64,000 nucleotides of DNA from JBFONV01 sp040779335 (lineage in GTDB: Bacteria > Pseudomonadota > Gammaproteobacteria > Enterobacterales > Alteromonadaceae), in the NCBI GenBank assembly GCA_040779335.1, contig JBFONV010000003.1, forward strand, positions 441,071 through 505,070, written 5' to 3'. Under the pieces are notes generated by a model, which ran no database searches, was not told where the DNA came from, and saw only the letters and a list, made by a program, of their open reading frames with translations. Numbering within the stretch: the first letter of the stretch is position 1; every line of letters begins with the position of its first letter. Made by a program: the position numbers and the translations under genes. Below are positions 36,725 through 45,992 of the stretch, in pieces.

Positions 36725-37435
36725 ATGAGTAAACGCATTGCAATAGTAGAAGATGAAGCAGCTATTAGAGAAAACTACGCTGATGTATTAAGGCATCAAG
36801 GCTACCAAGTACAAACATATGCTAATAGAGAACATGCCACCCAAGCATTTTCTCTTAGACTCCCACATTTAGTGATATTAGACATAGGCCTAGAGAAAGA
36901 ATACGACGGCGGTTTTACCTTATGTCAATGGCTTAGAAATGTATCGAAAACATTGCCAATTATTTTTTTAACGGCAAGAGATAATGACTTTGATACCGTA
37001 TCCGGCCTGCGCATAGGTGCTGATGACTACCTGACTAAAGACATTAGCCTGCCACACCTAACCGCCCGTATTGCAGCATTATTTCGCCGACAAGACGCGC
37101 TCAATCAACCGCAACAAGACGATCATTTATTAAGTTTTGGTCCCTTGTGTATCGACAGCCAGCGTATGAGCATAACGTGGCATAACACCCCCGTTGATTT
37201 AACAATAACCGAATTTTGGATGGTGTATGCACTGGCGAAGAATCCTGGGCACGTTAAAAATCGCCAGCAACTTATGACTGATTCTAAAATATTTGTCGAC
37301 GACAGCACGATAACATCGCACATAAAGCGCATTCGTAAAAAGTTTGCCATCGTCGATCATTCATTTGATTGTATTGAAACAGTTTATGGTATGGGCTATC
37401 GATGGAATCAATTAGATATTCCCCCTGTAGCGTAA
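36725..37435 (+). CDS. pdsR: PdsR response regulator (OmpR type)
   Basis: A 236-residue response regulator. The receiver domain (about 1-120) has acidic residues VEDEAA, the phospho-acceptor in LVILDIGLE (Asp near 51), FLTARDND and the switch Lys in YLTKDIS. A winged-helix DNA-binding domain follows (about 130-230, TITEFWMVYALAKNPG and SHIKRIRKKF). A four-codon minigene (ATG at 36714, TGA overlapping the real ATG at 36725 by four bases) sits at its start and may couple initiation. Ten bases separate it from pdsS. The pair resembles the dedicated regulatory system of the proteobacterial sortase cluster. Confidence 0.85.
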   Translation: MSKRIAIVEDEAAIRENYADVLRHQGYQVQTYANREHATQAFSLRLPHLVILDIGLEKEYDGGFTLCQWLRNVSKTLPIIFLTARDNDFDTVSGLRIGADDYLTKDISLPHLTARIAALFRRQDALNQPQQDDHLLSFGPLCIDSQRMSITWHNTPVDLTITEFWMVYALAKNPGHVKNRQQLMTDSKIFVDDSTITSHIKRIRKKFAIVDHSFDCIETVYGMGYRWNQLDIPPVA

Positions 37436-37445
37436 AGCGAGGTTA

Positions 37446-39599
37446 ATGTTGTATAAATTTAGGTTTGGATTACGCTTAAAACTCTTGCTGTTATCGAGCT
37501 TTTTGTTTGCCCTGCCATGGTTTGGCTACCAATACGTTTGGGAGTTGGAAAAATATTTGCGCTACGGTCAAGAGCAAACACTTATTGGCACCGCAAGAGC
37601 ACTTGCAACGGCATTACATGAAAGACCTAATTTATTTAATAATCAGGCGAGTTTTTTGCCAAGTGTTGAAAAAGGTAAAGATCTATATGGCTATAAGTTT
37701 AATCAAGCCATAAAACTTGATGGTTTGTATCAAGATTGGCCTAGTTTCATTGAACAAGCACACTATTATGGCAGCGATCATCAGCTCAACAATCCACTTC
37801 CTATTGACGAGCTCAGTCTACATTACACTGCTGCGGTTGGAAAATATGACAAATATTTGTATTTGTTTTTTAATGTCGTTGATCAACAGACCATTTACCG
37901 TGGTAAAAATAGTAGAAGTATCACTAAGAATGACCACCTTGAGTTAGGTTTTGTCAACGCTGACGGTGATTTTAATCGCTATATTATTTCCAACAAACAA
38001 CCCGGTTGGATTGACGCATATAAAATTACCGACACTGAAAATGATATTCCGATATCAGCGCCAATGCTCCAAGGGCAATGGCTAGCAACGCCACATGGCT
38101 ATCATGTTGAGATCAGAGTGCCCTTGGCAAATTTAGGCGACAAAATTGCATTTGCCATTCACGATGTTGATGTCGAGCTTGGTGACGTCATAACAAGCAT
38201 TGGCTCTGCCGATCCCTCCTCAGTTGATACTTTAGGTACGGTATTGGTGCCATCGCCAGAAATCGAACGTATTGTTAAGGGGATGAGTTATACCAATTCA
38301 AGTATTTTGGTGGTTGATCATCATAGGCGTGTCTTAGCAACAGCGGGCGACATTAAAAAAGCAAGCGGCGTATGGCGGGCAAATGTGCCGTCTAAACAAA
38401 CATCAAATTTTTGGTATGATATCGAACAAAATTGGTTACTGCCTTTGTATTACCAAGTGTTAACTAAACCATCAAAAGACTTTATTGATCAACTCTATGA
38501 CGCCAGTAACCTAACCGGTGAGCACATTGAGCAGGCGCTGATTGGGCAAGCAAGTTCTAACTGGCGACTCACTCAAGATCAACAAGCGGTTATTTTATCA
38601 GCCGCGTATCCTATCTATATCGACAATGAAGTTAAAGGGGTAGTGATCGTTGAAGAAACAACGAATGGCATTCGCACCTTACGTAATCGCGCCTTAGAAA
38701 AGCTGTTTACCTCGATCTTATCAATCATGCTTATTGGTGCTTTGGCATTCTTAATATTTTCATCGCGGATCTCTTCACGAATACGCCGACTTCGAAATCA
38801 AGCTGAGCAATCAATAGATAAACACGGCCGGATAAATAATCTACTGGTCCCATCAACTACTAATGATGAAATTGGCGATTTATCACGCAGCTTTGCCACC
38901 GCAGTGAACAGATTAAGTCAATATAATCATTACTTAGAAAATATGTCTTCAAGGTTGTCACATGAATTAAGAACACCGATAGCGGTAGTACGAACATCGT
39001 TAGAAAATTTAACCATGCAGCCGATAAGTGAACAAGCAGCTCCCTATATAGAAAGAGCTCAATCGGGTGTTAACCGACTTAATCTCATTTTAACAAATAT
39101 GAGTGAAGCAACCAGAATTGAGCAAATGCTACATACCACCGATAAACATGAATTTGATGCCAATCAAGTGATAAACGGTTGTATTTTAGGCTACCAACAA
39201 ATATATCCGAGTATTCATTTTAATGTATCTTTGCTCAGTACAACTACCAAAATTTGCGGCTCGGCGGAACACTTTGCGCAATTACTCGATAAAGTGATTG
39301 CTAATGCCGTTGAATTTACTAATGACAACATCGTAAACATAGCGGTGACAACACAAGCGTCCTCGTTAATATTACACATCGCCAACAATGGCGTATTACT
39401 GCCCGTGCAAATGCAATCGCAATTATTTGATTCTATGGTATCTGTTCGTGAAAACAACTCACAAGGTCAGCCCCATTTGGGTCTAGGGCTGTATATCGCT
39501 AGATTAATCTGTGAGTTTCATAAAGGAAGAATTAGTGCGATGAATCAGGAGAAGGCTCCAGGCGTGATCATAACCATCACGATACCTTTGGCAAACTAA
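37446..39599 (+). CDS. pdsS: PdsS sensor histidine kinase
   Basis: A 717-residue membrane kinase: N-terminal membrane segment (about 11-30), a long periplasmic region of some 380 residues that includes a carbohydrate-binding-like beta domain (KLDGLYQDWPSF, NDHLELGFVNADGDFNRY), a second membrane segment (about 420-440), HAMP, the phospho-acceptor histidine in SSRLSHELRTPIAVV (near 511), and an ATPase domain with HIANNGVLLP and LGLGLYIARLI. The ATG follows GAGG. Layout and partner match the kinase of the proteobacterial dedicated sortase system; what it senses is unknown, and the usual sortase is absent nearby. Confidence 0.85.
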   Translation: MLYKFRFGLRLKLLLLSSFLFALPWFGYQYVWELEKYLRYGQEQTLIGTARALATALHERPNLFNNQASFLPSVEKGKDLYGYKFNQAIKLDGLYQDWPSFIEQAHYYGSDHQLNNPLPIDELSLHYTAAVGKYDKYLYLFFNVVDQQTIYRGKNSRSITKNDHLELGFVNADGDFNRYIISNKQPGWIDAYKITDTENDIPISAPMLQGQWLATPHGYHVEIRVPLANLGDKIAFAIHDVDVELGDVITSIGSADPSSVDTLGTVLVPSPEIERIVKGMSYTNSSILVVDHHRRVLATAGDIKKASGVWRANVPSKQTSNFWYDIEQNWLLPLYYQVLTKPSKDFIDQLYDASNLTGEHIEQALIGQASSNWRLTQDQQAVILSAAYPIYIDNEVKGVVIVEETTNGIRTLRNRALEKLFTSILSIMLIGALAFLIFSSRISSRIRRLRNQAEQSIDKHGRINNLLVPSTTNDEIGDLSRSFATAVNRLSQYNHYLENMSSRLSHELRTPIAVVRTSLENLTMQPISEQAAPYIERAQSGVNRLNLILTNMSEATRIEQMLHTTDKHEFDANQVINGCILGYQQIYPSIHFNVSLLSTTTKICGSAEHFAQLLDKVIANAVEFTNDNIVNIAVTTQASSLILHIANNGVLLPVQMQSQLFDSMVSVRENNSQGQPHLGLGLYIARLICEFHKGRISAMNQEKAPGVIITITIPLAN

Positions 39600-39646
39600 G
39601 TTGTTATTTATCGATAGCTGTTTTACACAAGCAACGTCAATAAGCT

Positions 39647-40321
39647 TTATTCAATTCCAATATATTTATGTACTTGAACGGATAGTCGCCAATTATTTGC
39701 AATACAGGTTTTAATCGCCAATTCCGTCGCTCTAACCTTTTGACTTATAGGCTGTAAATAAATAGGCGTATTATCAATATTATGTTCGCTCAATAACGCT
39801 TTTAAATCGTCCACATGTTGATCGGTTGCCACAGGATGTTTTATTTCGTTAGCTCTTTGCATCGCGCTAGTCAGTATTTTATAGCCACCTTTCATATTGA
39901 CTTTTGGTGATACGGTCACCCAACATTTTTCACTAGTATTGATTTCAAAAGTCCCTGATGTTTCTATCTGGCAAGAATAGCCTTTATCTTCAAACGACAA
40001 ACACAGCGGTGTTAAATCGTACATACAAGGTTCACCACCAGTAATAACAATATGTTTTGCTTGATATTCCTGATCAAGAATAATATCGAAAATATCCGCT
40101 ATGGATAATTCGCTCCACTTAGACGATTCTTGCGTTTTGGCCATTAACGTATGACTAGCAATACTGTCAGTAACATTAACCTCCCAAGTGTGTTTAGTGT
40201 CACACCAGGAGCAGCCAACAGGACAGCCTTGTAATCGTATAAATATTGACGGTTGGCCAGTAAATGAACCTTCCCCTTGTATGGTTTCAAATAATTCATT
40301 AATTTTGTAACGAGTATTCAT
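39647..40321 (-). CDS. queE: 7-carboxy-7-deazaguanine synthase QueE
   Basis: A radical SAM enzyme in queuosine precursor synthesis, turning 6-carboxytetrahydropterin into 7-carboxy-7-deazaguanine. The CX3CX2C cluster motif is GCPVGCSWCDTKHTWE (near residues 30-45); VITGGEPCMYDL, CQIETSGT and VSPKVNM are also present. The frame is open to 40384, but the ATG at 40321 (MNTRYKINELF) matches the E. coli start and yields 224 residues. It is divergent from queC, the next enzyme of the pathway, and they likely share a promoter region. Confidence 0.94.
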   Translation of the reverse strand: MNTRYKINELFETIQGEGSFTGQPSIFIRLQGCPVGCSWCDTKHTWEVNVTDSIASHTLMAKTQESSKWSELSIADIFDIILDQEYQAKHIVITGGEPCMYDLTPLCLSFEDKGYSCQIETSGTFEINTSEKCWVTVSPKVNMKGGYKILTSAMQRANEIKHPVATDQHVDDLKALLSEHNIDNTPIYLQPISQKVRATELAIKTCIANNWRLSVQVHKYIGIE

Positions 40322-40406
40322 TATTAATGGTATTAGCCTTTGTAATTCGTCTTTAAGATCAAGTAAAATGCGTCGGTTGATCATTATACCCCAAGAGACC
40401 TTATAA

Positions 40407-41066
40407 ATGAGTGAAAAAGTTGTCGTAATTTATTCAGGAGGCATGGATTCTTTTACCGTGCTTAATCGTGCGTTAAAAGATGGCAAAGAAGTATACGCAC
40501 TTTCTTTTGATTATGGACAACGCCATGTAAAAGAACTTCAATGTGCCAGCCAAGTATGTAACGCGCTTAATGTTCATCACAAAGTGATTGATATTTCATC
40601 AATAAATCAATTGTTAGCGGGTTCATCACTGACCGATGATATTGATATTCCTGAAGGTCATTATGAAGCGGAAAACATGAAATCGACCATAGTGCCCAAT
40701 CGAAACATGATTTTATTATCATTAGCGGTTGGCTATGCGGTATCGGTAAAAGCATCCCAAGTGTATTATGGCGCTCATTCAGGTGATCACGCGATATACC
40801 CCGATTGCCGACCAGAATTTGTTTTAAAAATGAATGATGTCTGCCAAATCGCCAACTATGAACCCGTTGAAATCTTTAGCCCCTATCTTAACGTCAGTAA
40901 AACTGACATTTTGACTGATGGCTTATCAATGGGCTTGGATTATTCTAACACTTGGACCTGTTACAACGGGCGTGAAAAAGCCTGTGGAAAATGTGGTGCC
41001 TGTCAAGAAAGATTGGAAGCGTTTGAAGAAAACAACGCTACTGACCCGATAGCATACGAAAGTTAA
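40407..41066 (+). CDS. queC: 7-cyano-7-deazaguanine synthase QueC
   Basis: ATP-dependent enzyme making preQ0 from 7-carboxy-7-deazaguanine and ammonia. The 219-residue protein has the PP-loop VVIYSGGMDSF (residues about 5-15), LSFDYGQRH, VPNRNMI, GAHSGDHAIYPDCRPEF and the C-terminal zinc cysteines (TWTCYNGREKACGKCGACQ, near 191-209). It faces queE. No preQ1 riboswitch was recognised in the short divergent region. Confidence 0.95.
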   Translation: MSEKVVVIYSGGMDSFTVLNRALKDGKEVYALSFDYGQRHVKELQCASQVCNALNVHHKVIDISSINQLLAGSSLTDDIDIPEGHYEAENMKSTIVPNRNMILLSLAVGYAVSVKASQVYYGAHSGDHAIYPDCRPEFVLKMNDVCQIANYEPVEIFSPYLNVSKTDILTDGLSMGLDYSNTWTCYNGREKACGKCGACQERLEAFEENNATDPIAYES

Positions 41067-41523
41067 TAATATTGTAAGATGTGAGCTGGCCTATGGTAAT
41101 AATACCGATAGGCTAGTTAACCACTATTTCAATTACTTAGCTTTAGTTAGCGCTTATTTGAGCGACAATGTTTCGAGCCTCTCAAAAATATTAACTGAAA
41201 TTTAACAAAATCAGCCAAGTATCCGCATATATTAGGTAAAGCCCATTTATAAGGGCTCAAAAAAATTTAGATAGATTACAATGAGTAACTCATCCTGACT
41301 TCTACTAAATAATTCGTATTATGCACAAACGACCTATCAATCACCTGCTTATAGCCAAGAAATATAACCATTCAAGCCTTTTGTTCTAAACTTAATGCAA
41401 GTCGAAAAGTGTAATCACTACTACTTTAATCGTAGAAATTATTTATTCTCAACAGTGAGTTAAGTACTAAGCACTAATAACTTTCGATAGCCATGATATT
41501 ACGACCTATAAATAGGAGTTTGT
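41067..41523. other. Noncoding gap after queC with a hairpin
   Basis: About 460 bases with no credible gene. Near 41083-41117 an imperfect hairpin pairs GGCCTATGGTA with TACCGATAGGC, which may end the queC transcript although no T-run follows. The rest is AT-rich and holds the promoter of the small gene at 41524. Confidence 0.5.
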
Positions 41524-41736
41524 ATGAGTGTAATTTGGATGAACCACGCAAGCCACCTGAGTGAACTAGTAAGTGCTAATAATGAAATGCAAGCGCATCT
41601 ATATTTAGAGCAATTAATGTTATTTCCCATTGATGTTCAAGACAAAATTATTGAAGAGATCAGCCGATTACCCAATTGTAACAGTGAATCCGTTGCTTCA
41701 ATTATGAACCGATATACGATCATTGATATGGAGTAA
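41524..41736 (+). CDS. Small conserved-looking hypothetical protein, 70 residues
   Basis: I do not recognise this family. The protein is soluble, acidic and predicted mostly helical (HLSELVSANNEMQAHLYLEQLM, partly quoted as LYLEQLMLF, then QDKIIEEISRLP), with no signal peptide or membrane segment. TAGGAG lies eight bases before the ATG, which supports real translation. Codon use is like its neighbours. It converges with uvrB, with 20 bases between stops. Function unknown. Confidence 0.65.
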   Translation: MSVIWMNHASHLSELVSANNEMQAHLYLEQLMLFPIDVQDKIIEEISRLPNCNSESVASIMNRYTIIDME

Positions 41737-41756
41737 CTTACCTTCCTATAACCTAA

Positions 41757-43757
41757 CTAACTCGATAATTGCTTCATCCGTAACTGAGCAATTTCATCGC
41801 GCACTGCTGCAGCTTGTTCAAATTCCAAGTTTTGCGCATGGGTATACATTTTATTTTCAAGCTGCTTAACTTTTGCATCAATTTCAGCAACCGATAACAC
41901 TTCATAAGCAACGGCCTTTTCAGCAATTTGTGCATGAGTTTGCTTAAACTCAACGCCACCATCAACATCCATTACATCAGTAATTCTTCGTATTACTCCC
42001 TTAGGAGTAATACCATTATCAAGATTATATTGATGTTGTTTCTCTCGGCGTCGTTCGGTTTCGTCAATTGCCCGACGCATAGAGCCAGTGATCCTATCCG
42101 CGTATAATATTGCCCGACCATTTAAATTACGAGCTGCTCGACCAATTGTTTGTATGAGTGAACGTTCAGAACGCAGAAATCCTTCCTTATCAGCATCGAG
42201 AATTGCCACTAAGGATACTTCTGGCATATCTAAGCCTTCTCGCAATAAGTTAATACCAATTAAAACATCAAATTTACCCAAGCGAAAATCTCTGATGATC
42301 TCAACTCGTTCAACGGTATCGACGTCTGAATGTAAATAACGCGTTTTAATGCCGTGCTCATCCAGATAATCAGTCAGATCTTCTGCCATACGTTTGGTTA
42401 ATGTCGTTGCGAGTACTCTTTCTTGAATAATGACTCTTTTACGAATTTCTGATAATAAATCATCTACTTGCGTTTCAATCGGACGAACTTCTATGATGGG
42501 ATCAAGTAACCCGGTCGGACGTACAACCTGCTCAGCAATCTCATCACCAGATTTTTCTATTTCATAATGGCTGGGCGTAGCGGAAACATAAATAGTTTGT
42601 GGCGACAACGCCTCAAATTCATCAAATTTCATCGGTCGATTATCAAGTGCTGACGGCAAACGAAAGCCATATTCAACCAAATTCTCTTTACGTGATCGGT
42701 CACCTTTATACATAGCGCCTATTTGTGGCACGGTCACATGAGACTCATCAATAATAAGCAAACCATCATCAGGTAAATAATCAAATAACGTTGGCGGAGC
42801 CTCGCCAGCCGAACGCCCAGATAGATAACGAGAATAATTTTCAATGCCGGAGCAATAACCAAGCTCGGTCATCATTTCAATATCAAATTGTGTTCTTTGA
42901 CTAATACGCTGCTCTTCCACCAGCTTATTATTGTCTTTTAACTGTTTAGCGCGTTCTTTAAGCTCAATTTTTACTTGTTCGACCGCTGCCAATATTTTTT
43001 CGCGTGGCGTTGCATAGTGAGTTTTAGGATAAACAGTCACTCGAGCTAATGTTCTTTCAACCTGCCCTGTTAATGGATCAAACTCACTGATACGCTCCAC
43101 TTCTTCATCGAACAACTCAACACGCAAGGCCAATCTATCTGATTCAGCGGGAAAAATATCAATTACGTCCCCACGCACTCTGTATGTAGCACGTTGAAAT
43201 GCAACGTCATTACGAGTGTATTGAAGTTCAGCTAACCGCCTGAGAATATCGCGTTGATTAATGATGTCGCCTTGGCTTAAGTGCAACATCATTTTTAAAT
43301 AAGAATCTGGATCGCCCAAACCGTAAATAGCCGATACCGATGCAACAATGATAACGTCTCGCCTTTCTAACAAAGACTTGGTCGCCGACAGGCGCATTTG
43401 CTCAATGTGTTCATTTACCGACGCATCTTTTTCAATAAAGGTATCGGTTGTTGGCACATAGGCTTCGGGCTGATAGTAATCATAATATGAAACAAAATAT
43501 TCAACGGCATTATTAGGAAAAAACTCTTTCATTTCACCATAAAGTTGGGCGGCTAAGGTTTTATTAGGCGCTAACATCATGGTAGGTCTATTTAGCTTTT
43601 CGATAACGTTTGCAATGGTAAAGGTTTTGCCCGACCCCGTAACCCCAAGCAATGTTTGATGGGCTAAACCATTATCAATGCCGTCAAGTAGTTGTTTAAT
43701 TGCCGTTGGTTGGTCGCCACTTGGAATATAATCTGATTTAAGCTCCATCTTTTTCAT
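41757..43757 (-). CDS. uvrB: Excinuclease ABC subunit B
   Basis: The damage-verifying helicase-like subunit of nucleotide excision repair. The 666-residue protein has Walker A GVTGSGKTFT (near residue 40), the beta-hairpin YYDYYQPEAY (near 93-102), IDESHVT, motifs V and VI (LREGLDMPEVS, QTIGRAARN) and a C-terminal UVR domain that binds UvrA and UvrC (residues about 628-662). Its ATG overlaps the MATE stop as TAATG, with GGAGGTG upstream. No LexA box is visible near its start or ahead of the MATE gene, unlike E. coli uvrB. Confidence 0.97.
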   Translation of the reverse strand: MKKMELKSDYIPSGDQPTAIKQLLDGIDNGLAHQTLLGVTGSGKTFTIANVIEKLNRPTMMLAPNKTLAAQLYGEMKEFFPNNAVEYFVSYYDYYQPEAYVPTTDTFIEKDASVNEHIEQMRLSATKSLLERRDVIIVASVSAIYGLGDPDSYLKMMLHLSQGDIINQRDILRRLAELQYTRNDVAFQRATYRVRGDVIDIFPAESDRLALRVELFDEEVERISEFDPLTGQVERTLARVTVYPKTHYATPREKILAAVEQVKIELKERAKQLKDNNKLVEEQRISQRTQFDIEMMTELGYCSGIENYSRYLSGRSAGEAPPTLFDYLPDDGLLIIDESHVTVPQIGAMYKGDRSRKENLVEYGFRLPSALDNRPMKFDEFEALSPQTIYVSATPSHYEIEKSGDEIAEQVVRPTGLLDPIIEVRPIETQVDDLLSEIRKRVIIQERVLATTLTKRMAEDLTDYLDEHGIKTRYLHSDVDTVERVEIIRDFRLGKFDVLIGINLLREGLDMPEVSLVAILDADKEGFLRSERSLIQTIGRAARNLNGRAILYADRITGSMRRAIDETERRREKQHQYNLDNGITPKGVIRRITDVMDVDGGVEFKQTHAQIAEKAVAYEVLSVAEIDAKVKQLENKMYTHAQNLEFEQAAAVRDEIAQLRMKQLSS

Positions 43758-45130
43758 TAAGGCGCCACCTCCGCATTAACATTTTCGACAACAAACTGTC
43801 GTGAAAATAATCGATAAGAAATAGTTGCCATAACCAAATTCCCCAGCAAACCACCAACAAAAAAGCCTTCTAAACCGTAAAAATGACTACCTAAATAGGC
43901 TAATGGTACATAGCATACAAATAATCTAATAATGCTTAAAATCAATGCAACCATTGGCTTATGCAAGGCATTGAATGATGAATTAGTTAAAATAATAACC
44001 CCTTGCAAACCATAACCTAACGGTAAAATCCAAATAAACAGTTTAATAATATCCGCGACCTGCTGTTCTTTAGCAAACGCGTCAGAAATCCACGGAGCCA
44101 ACAACAATAACAATAAGTAAATGGCTATTTGCCAAACCATAACAAATTTAACCGACGTATTATAACTGTCTTCAACACGGTGCATTTTCCCCGCCCCAAA
44201 ATTTTGACTAATAAAAGGCGGTAGCGTCATCGACATCGCTAAAACTACTAGACAAGCAATAGATTCAATACGAGACCCAACCCCAAAAGCCGCAACAGCA
44301 GATGCGCCGTATTCAGCGACTATTGCCGTCAAAATGGCCGCTGCGATTGGGGTCAGCATGTTTGCACCAGCAGCTGGTAAGCCTATATGTAAAATCTTTC
44401 TTGCTGAGACGACGAATTCTTTAACAGATAATAAATGGGTATGAATAAGTTTGCGCCTAAATGCCAAAATATTGAGCACCAATCCCATGCCAAATAACCA
44501 TGAGATTAATGTTGCAATAGCTGCACCTTGTATACCCATCGCGGGGATTGGTCCAACGCCAAAAATAAAAATAGGATCTAAAATTGCGTTGACTAGTCCA
44601 GCACTCCCCATAATGATACTAGGGGTTTTAGTATCACCTGATGCGCGTAAAATAGAGTTACCGATCATAGGACCGATCAAACATACGCTGCCAATAAACC
44701 AAATATCAATATATTGATGAATTAGTGGTAAAAGGTCATCGGTTGCTCCCAGCAAAATAAAAATTTCATCGACAAATAAGTAACCAATATATGAAAGAAT
44801 ACCAACAACAACAGCCGCTAAATACATAGCGGCAGTACCTGAACTTTTTGCAGAGTCACTATCACCCCTACCTAACGCTCGCCCGATGACTGCTGAAGTC
44901 CCTATCCCTAAACCAATCGTTAAACTGATAACAGTAAAGGTAATCGGAAATGTAAAACTTATCGCAGCAAGAGGCTTAGTCCCTAATAATCCTACAAAGA
45001 ACGTATCAATTAAATTGAATGTCATTAGCAGCACCATTCCATATATCATAGGAATAGTCATTTTCTTCAATGTGCCCGCGACAGGATCTTCAAGTAGATT
45101 GGTGTTATTTGATTTATTAGGTGTCGTCAT
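43757..45130 (-). CDS. MATE-family multidrug/metabolite exporter
   Basis: An inner-membrane cation-coupled exporter of 457 residues with about twelve hydrophobic segments in two related halves. MATE features include NLIDTFFVGLLG (near 42-53), GRALGRGD (near 85-92) and, in the second half, NFGAGKMHRVEDSY (near 310-323). It ends by overlapping the uvrB start by one base, so the two genes appear translationally coupled. Subfamily (DinF-like or NorM-like) and substrates cannot be fixed here. Confidence 0.9.
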   Translation of the reverse strand: MTTPNKSNNTNLLEDPVAGTLKKMTIPMIYGMVLLMTFNLIDTFFVGLLGTKPLAAISFTFPITFTVISLTIGLGIGTSAVIGRALGRGDSDSAKSSGTAAMYLAAVVVGILSYIGYLFVDEIFILLGATDDLLPLIHQYIDIWFIGSVCLIGPMIGNSILRASGDTKTPSIIMGSAGLVNAILDPIFIFGVGPIPAMGIQGAAIATLISWLFGMGLVLNILAFRRKLIHTHLLSVKEFVVSARKILHIGLPAAGANMLTPIAAAILTAIVAEYGASAVAAFGVGSRIESIACLVVLAMSMTLPPFISQNFGAGKMHRVEDSYNTSVKFVMVWQIAIYLLLLLLAPWISDAFAKEQQVADIIKLFIWILPLGYGLQGVIILTNSSFNALHKPMVALILSIIRLFVCYVPLAYLGSHFYGLEGFFVGGLLGNLVMATISYRLFSRQFVVENVNAEVAP

Positions 45131-45627
45131 TAAAATTCTTGGCTAAAGTACGCTAAAAGGTCATTGTAAAAGATAGTGAATAGAGTCGCTATTTAAATAT
45201 TGGTTTTCAAAAATTGAATGTTAAATAATTTAAAAATAAGAAAAAGAAAACAGTCGTTAAGCAAGATATTAATTACCCAGACTTTCGTAGTAACACACAG
45301 TTAATTTTATCTAATAGGCGCTTTGGCTAAAAAAAACGCTAAACGCCCTAATTTCACACGATACCAACCTATCACATTGAATTAATTGAATTATATTCAT
45401 AAGTATTTATTTTGACCTAAAAACCACACCCCTTATTTATAGGGAGATGTTACGCTTTATTACAGTTTAACTCACACACTTATCCACAGCTTTAGTGGAT
45501 AAGTAGTAAGACACATTCCATTACACTTTCACTGTGCATTTATAAGGCAAAGATTGGCTAAAAAGCTCGCGCAGTGATGGCAAAATAGGCAAACAAACAT
45601 AAAATTGATTTTTTTTAAATTTATCTG
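45131..45627. other. Noncoding gap before the tRNA genes
   Basis: About 500 AT-rich bases without a gene. It contains the MATE-uvrB promoter region on the minus strand, and a 10-bp inverted repeat at 45478-45504 described separately. Confidence 0.6.
45478..45504. repeat. Inverted repeat containing a DnaA-box-like sequence
   Basis: ACTTATCCAC and GTGGATAAGT form a perfect 10-bp inverted repeat around seven bases. The left arm runs into TTATCCACA, a consensus E. coli DnaA box; the right arm carries a one-mismatch box in the opposite orientation. It may bind DnaA or simply be a hairpin. Confidence 0.5.
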
Positions 45628-45656
45628 TTGACAGTATCGCAAGTGCCCTTTAATAT
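45628..45656 (+). promoter_or_regulatory. Strong sigma-70 promoter for tRNA-Asn genes
   Basis: TTGACA (45628-45633), exactly 17 bases, then TAATAT (45651-45656), followed by the GC-rich discriminator CCGCCCC typical of stable-RNA promoters under stringent control. The first tRNA begins 47 bases later. Confidence 0.88.
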
Positions 45657-45703
45657 TCCGCCCCGTTAACGAGTTACCAACTTGATTAACGAAAGAACAC
45701 AAT

Positions 45704-45779
45704 TCCTCAATAGCTCAGTTGGTAGAGCAACGGACTGTTAATCCGTTTGTCCCTGGTTCAAGTCCAGGTTGAGGAGCCA
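45704..45779 (+). tRNA. tRNA-Asn (GTT), first copy
   Basis: A 76-nt cloverleaf: acceptor stem TCCTCAA/TTGAGGA, D arm AGCTCAGTTGGTAGAGC, anticodon loop CTGTTAA with anticodon GTT, T arm with GTTCAAGTC, and encoded CCA. The second copy lies 75 bases downstream. Confidence 0.98.
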
Positions 45780-45854
45780 AATTATAAGTAATGGTTTTAT
45801 ACGGTTACTTGGCGTTAAGCCACTTCGTTTAATAAACAGAAGTAAAAAGTTTAT

Positions 45855-45930
45855 TCCTCAATAGCTCAGTTGGTAGAGCAACGGACTGTTAATCCGTTTG
45901 TCCCTGGTTCAAGTCCAGGTTGAGGAGCCA
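45855..45930 (+). tRNA. tRNA-Asn (GTT), second copy
   Basis: Identical in sequence to the first copy, including the encoded CCA and a few flanking bases on each side, which indicates a recent tandem duplication or gene conversion. Both share the promoter at 45628 and end at the hairpin just downstream. Confidence 0.98.
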
Positions 45931-45935
45931 AATAA

Positions 45936-45964
45936 AGGGCTACGAGAAATCGTAGCCCTTTTTT
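45936..45964 (+). terminator. Terminator of the tRNA-Asn operon
   Basis: AGGGCTACGA pairs perfectly with TCGTAGCCCT around a GAAA tetraloop and is followed by five or more Ts. Confidence 0.93.
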
Positions 45965-45992
45965 CTTGCCTAAAATTAATGTCTAAAATAAG

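Noticed and set aside
34433..40321. A sortase or LPXTG-like target gene near the pds genes
   Set aside because: None of the neighbouring proteins shows a TLxC-type sortase motif or a C-terminal sorting signal.
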